A DNA stretch of 16,144 nucleotides. Source: Ruminococcaceae bacterium UBA6364 (GTDB taxonomy: Bacteria; Bacillota; Clostridia; Oscillospirales; Acutalibacteraceae). The stretch spans positions 1,583 through 17,726 of the forward strand of contig DJRI01000052.1 in NCBI GenBank assembly GCA_002440045.1, written 5' to 3'. Made by a program: the position numbers and the translations under genes. Of this stretch, positions 14,048-16,144 are shown piece by piece. The notes beneath the pieces are model-generated. The model did not search any database, had not been told where the DNA came from, and worked only from the letters and a program-made list of their open reading frames with translations. The number at the start of each line of letters is the position of its first letter. Within the stretch, counting starts at the first letter, position 1.

Positions 14048-14076
14048 AATATAACACAGTTGCGCCGATTTGTAAA
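14048..14076 (-). promoter_or_regulatory. Predicted sigma-A promoter of pyrR-pyrP
   Basis: On the minus strand TTTACA (14071-14076) and TATATT (14048-14053) are 17 bases apart. The start would lie near 14041, placing the PyrR element and terminator in a leader of about 115 bases. A/T-rich sequence with two more TTTACAA copies (near 14084-14090 and 14104-14110) lies upstream, as in an UP element. Confidence 0.6.
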
Positions 14077-14138
14077 GAGTTTTTTGTAAAATTTTTGAAT
14101 TTTTTGTAAACTGGCAGAAAAACACCGTCGTATGAACT

Positions 14139-14891
14139 TTAAAAAAGCATTTCAAAGCAATAGCGCGGCTTGTTTTTGCTCTTTTTACCGTATTCTATAG
14201 CTTCTTTCGGGCAACGGCAAATACACGCCATACAATGGGTGCAGTTTTTGCCCCAAACGGGTTTGCCGCCTTTAAATGTAATGTTGTTCAACGGGCAAAC
14301 CGCCGCACACTTTTTACAGGAAATGCATTCGTCGGTTGCAAAAAACGCGTCCGCTTTTACACAAAGCTTATAAAACGCGGGATTAACGGGGCCGCTCATT
14401 AAAATATCGTACAAATTGCGGCGAGGAGTCGGAAAGCGGCTTTCTTTAACTATATAATCCGCCGCGGTTTTTATTTCGGGCACTGCCCTTTTAACAATAG
14501 CCTCTGCCCTATCTTTTTCGGGTGCAGAGAACATCGCAATATAATTTTCGGGCATAACGATTCCGAAAACGCCCATATATTCAAAGTTCTTTTTTAAACA
14601 GAGCTTTTTAAGATATTTATCCGCATCCCCTATTTCGCCGCCGCAGGTCATAATAAACCAAGCCTTTGCGCCCTTTTTAAATTCCGTTTTTTCTATGTGT
14701 TCTTCAACAATGTGCGGTATTCGCCATGCATAGGTCGGCGTTACAAAAACAATTCTTTCTTCATTAACAAGCGGGCTTGTATCGCCGTTTTTAATTCTGT
14801 CGTTTAAAGAAAGCGTTTTATCTCCCGAAATTTTTGCAGTTTCTTCGGCAACATATTTGCTGTTGCCTGTTCCGCTGAAATACAAAACCAT
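14139..14891 (-). CDS. EFR1-type flavodoxin / 2x[4Fe-4S] ferredoxin protein
   Basis: This is a cytoplasmic redox protein of about 250 residues that joins a flavodoxin-like FMN domain (about 1-145) to a bacterial-type ferredoxin domain (about 185-235). YFSGTGNSKYVAEE at the start is the phosphate-binding loop of flavodoxins, and TPTYAWRIP is the second FMN loop. The clusters are CISCKKCAAVCP (Cys189, 192, 195, 199) and CTHCMACICRCP (Cys217, 220, 223, 227), both complete. The physiological partner is unknown. Starts at 14900 (GTG) and 14891 (ATG) are possible. I chose the ATG because AGGTGA lies about 7 bases upstream. Only 17 bases separate the ATG from the proS terminator hairpin, leaving no room for a promoter there, so it is probably expressed by read-through from proS or from a promoter inside proS. 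Confidence 0.9.
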   Translation of the reverse strand: MVLYFSGTGNSKYVAEETAKISGDKTLSLNDRIKNGDTSPLVNEERIVFVTPTYAWRIPHIVEEHIEKTEFKKGAKAWFIMTCGGEIGDADKYLKKLCLKKNFEYMGVFGIVMPENYIAMFSAPEKDRAEAIVKRAVPEIKTAADYIVKESRFPTPRRNLYDILMSGPVNPAFYKLCVKADAFFATDECISCKKCAAVCPLNNITFKGGKPVWGKNCTHCMACICRCPKEAIEYGKKSKNKPRYCFEMLF

Positions 14892-14901
14892 TTTAATCAC
14901 C

Positions 14902-14936
14902 TAAAAATGGAGCTGTAAAAAACCTTTTACAGCTCC
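14902..14936 (-). terminator. Terminator hairpin after proS
   Basis: GGAGCTGTAAAA (14909-14920) and TTTTACAGCTCC (14925-14936) are a perfect 12-bp inverted repeat with a 4-base loop. ATTTTTAG follows on the minus strand. It lies 6 bases after the proS stop and would reduce but perhaps not abolish read-through into the next gene. Confidence 0.75.
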
Positions 14937-14942
14937 CGAGTA

Positions 14943-16144
14943 TTAATATGCTTTTCCCCAATATACCATATACTTTGCAGGCTTGCCGCAGCAGACGCAT
15001 TTGTCCGAAAGCTGTTCCTGCTCAAAGGGAATGCAGCGCGAGCCGACGCCCGTAAGCTCTTTGACCTTATCCTCGCATTCCTCTTCGCCGCACCACATAG
15101 CCTTAACAAAGCCGTCGCCGCAGGATGCAAGCTTTTCTTTGATTTCGTCAAGAGACGTGCAGGCGTATGTCCTGTTTTTAAGGTTTGTAAGCGCCTTGTC
15201 GTAAATCGCCTTTCCGTAATCGTTAAGCGCCTTTTCGATTGCGCCCTCAAGCTCAGAGAGTGAAACGAATATCTTTTCGCGGTTGTCACGGCGAACAAGT
15301 ACGCATTGATTTTTTTCAATATCCTTGGGTCCTATTTCAAGACGGAGCGGAACGCCCTTCATCTCATACTCGGAGAATTTCCAGCCGGCAGACTGCTCGG
15401 AGGAATCGACTCTCACTCTGAAAGACTTTGAAAGTCTGTCGCGAAGCTCAAACGCCTTGTCAAGCACGCCCTCTTTATGCTGTGCTATGGGAAGAATTAT
15501 AACCTGAATGGGCGCAACCTTGGGCGGAAGAACAAGACCGTTATTGTCGCCGTGAGACATAATAAGCGCGCCGATAAGTCTTGTTGTTGAGCCCCACGAG
15601 GTCTGATGGACGTATTGAAGCTTATTTTCTTTATCCTGATACGTCATATTGAAGGCTCTTGCAAAGCCGTCGCCGAAATAGTGAGATGTTGCCGCCTGAA
15701 GCGCCTTGCCGTCGTGCATAAGCGCCTCGATTGCATATGTTGCAACCGCACCCGCAAACTTGTCGCTTTCTGTTTTTCTGCCTTTGATTACGGGCATACA
15801 AAGAGCGTCCTCACAAAACTCGGCGTAAATGTTAAGCATACGCTCGGTTTCTTCAACGGCTTCTTCTGCCGTTGCGTGAACGGTGTGACCCTCCTGCCAC
15901 AAAAACTCCCGTGTACGAAGGAAAGGACGCGTTGTTTTTTCCCAGCGCACAACGTTGCACCACTGGTTATAAAGCTTGGGAAGGTCTCTGTGCGACTGAA
16001 CTATTTTTGCATAATGCTCGCAGAAAAGCGTTTCGGAAGTGGGTCTTACGCAAAGACGTTCTTCAAGCTTTTCACTGCCGCCGTATGTTACCCACGCGCA
16101 CTCGGGCGCAAAGCCCTCTACGTGATCCTTTTCTTTCTGCAAAA
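14943..16144 (-). CDS. proS: Prolyl-tRNA synthetase, archaeal/eukaryotic type (5' end outside window)
   Basis: This cytoplasmic class II aminoacyl-tRNA synthetase charges tRNA-Pro. The C-terminal 399 codons are present, and the frame is open at the right edge, so the first roughly 80 codons are missing. [17 protein letters not shown] and [22 protein letters not shown] carry motif 2. [21 protein letters not shown] carries motif 3. The anticodon-binding domain follows ([12 protein letters not shown] onward). The C-terminus has CGEEEC and CVCCG pairs that fit the zinc-binding tail of the archaeal-type enzyme, and it ends in the family's YWGKAY. It lacks the inserted editing domain of the usual bacterial ProRS. 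Such enzymes occur in many Clostridia. A 12-bp terminator follows 6 bases after the stop. Confidence 0.95.
   Translation of the reverse strand, partial: LQKEKDHVEGFAPECAWVTYGGSEKLEERLCVRPTSETLFCEHYAKIVQSHRDLPKLYNQWCNVVRWEKTTRPFLRTREFLWQEGHTVHATAEEAVEETERMLNIYAEFCEDALCMPVIKGRKTESDKFAGAVATYAIEALMHDGKALQAATSHYFGDGFARAFNMTYQDKENKLQYVHQTSWGSTTRLIGALIMSHGDNNGLVLPPKVAPIQVIILPIAQHKEGVLDKAFELRDRLSKSFRVRVDSSEQSAGWKFSEYEMKGVPLRLEIGPKDIEKNQCVLVRRDNREKIFVSLSELEGAIEKALNDYGKAIYDKALTNLKNRTYACTSLDEIKEKLASCGDGFVKAMWCGEEECEDKVKELTGVGSRCIPFEQEQLSDKCVCCGKPAKYMVYWGKAY

Overview
The window looks like chromosomal DNA of an anaerobic, low-to-mid G+C Clostridia-type Firmicute, probably an Oscillospiraceae/Ruminococcaceae-like gut bacterium. 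This is inferred from gene content: a clostridial-type Rex, PyrR attenuation control, an archaeal-type prolyl-tRNA synthetase, an EFR1-type flavodoxin/ferredoxin protein, a DUF1292 protein, TepA next to FtsK/SpoIIIE, and Shine-Dalgarno sites of the GGAGG type. I see no prophage, insertion sequence, CRISPR array, tRNA or rRNA.

Layout. (1) 1-3351, minus strand: tepA - uppP - ftsK/spoIIIE, a cell-envelope and chromosome-partition operon with a probable promoter at 3402-3430; ftsK runs off the left edge just before its Walker A motif. (2) 3551-9623, plus strand: a tight five-gene unit, aconitase - isocitrate dehydrogenase - rex - unknown NHL/propeller-like protein - intracellular GH29 alpha-L-fucosidase. 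It has a strong promoter and ends in a 12-bp hairpin terminator. A Rex-like palindrome overlaps the predicted transcription start. (3) 9653-10963, minus strand: a lower-G+C NUDIX hydrolase with its own promoter, a stretch of about 200 bases that folds like a 6S RNA, and a DUF1292 gene. (4) 10971-11923, minus strand: an aldose-1-epimerase (LacX type) whose near-perfect promoter is followed by a terminator-like hairpin in its own leader. (5) 11942-14076, minus strand: pyrR - uracil permease, with promoter, PyrR-binding element, antiterminator and terminator in the leader. (6) 14139-16144, minus strand: an EFR1-type redox protein downstream of proS, which is cut by the right edge.

How the parts work together. 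Aconitase and isocitrate dehydrogenase form the oxidative citrate-to-2-oxoglutarate branch that anaerobes use to make glutamate. A NADH-sensing Rex encoded in the same transcript, with a candidate operator at the promoter, suggests a feedback loop coupling 2-oxoglutarate synthesis to the NADH/NAD+ ratio. The pyrR-permease unit is a standard uridine-nucleotide-controlled uptake operon. The least expected items are the 6S-like RNA, the propeller-like protein overlapping rex, the fucosidase at the end of a redox/TCA operon, and the hairpin leader of the epimerase gene. All functional calls come from reading motifs by eye; no database search was run.
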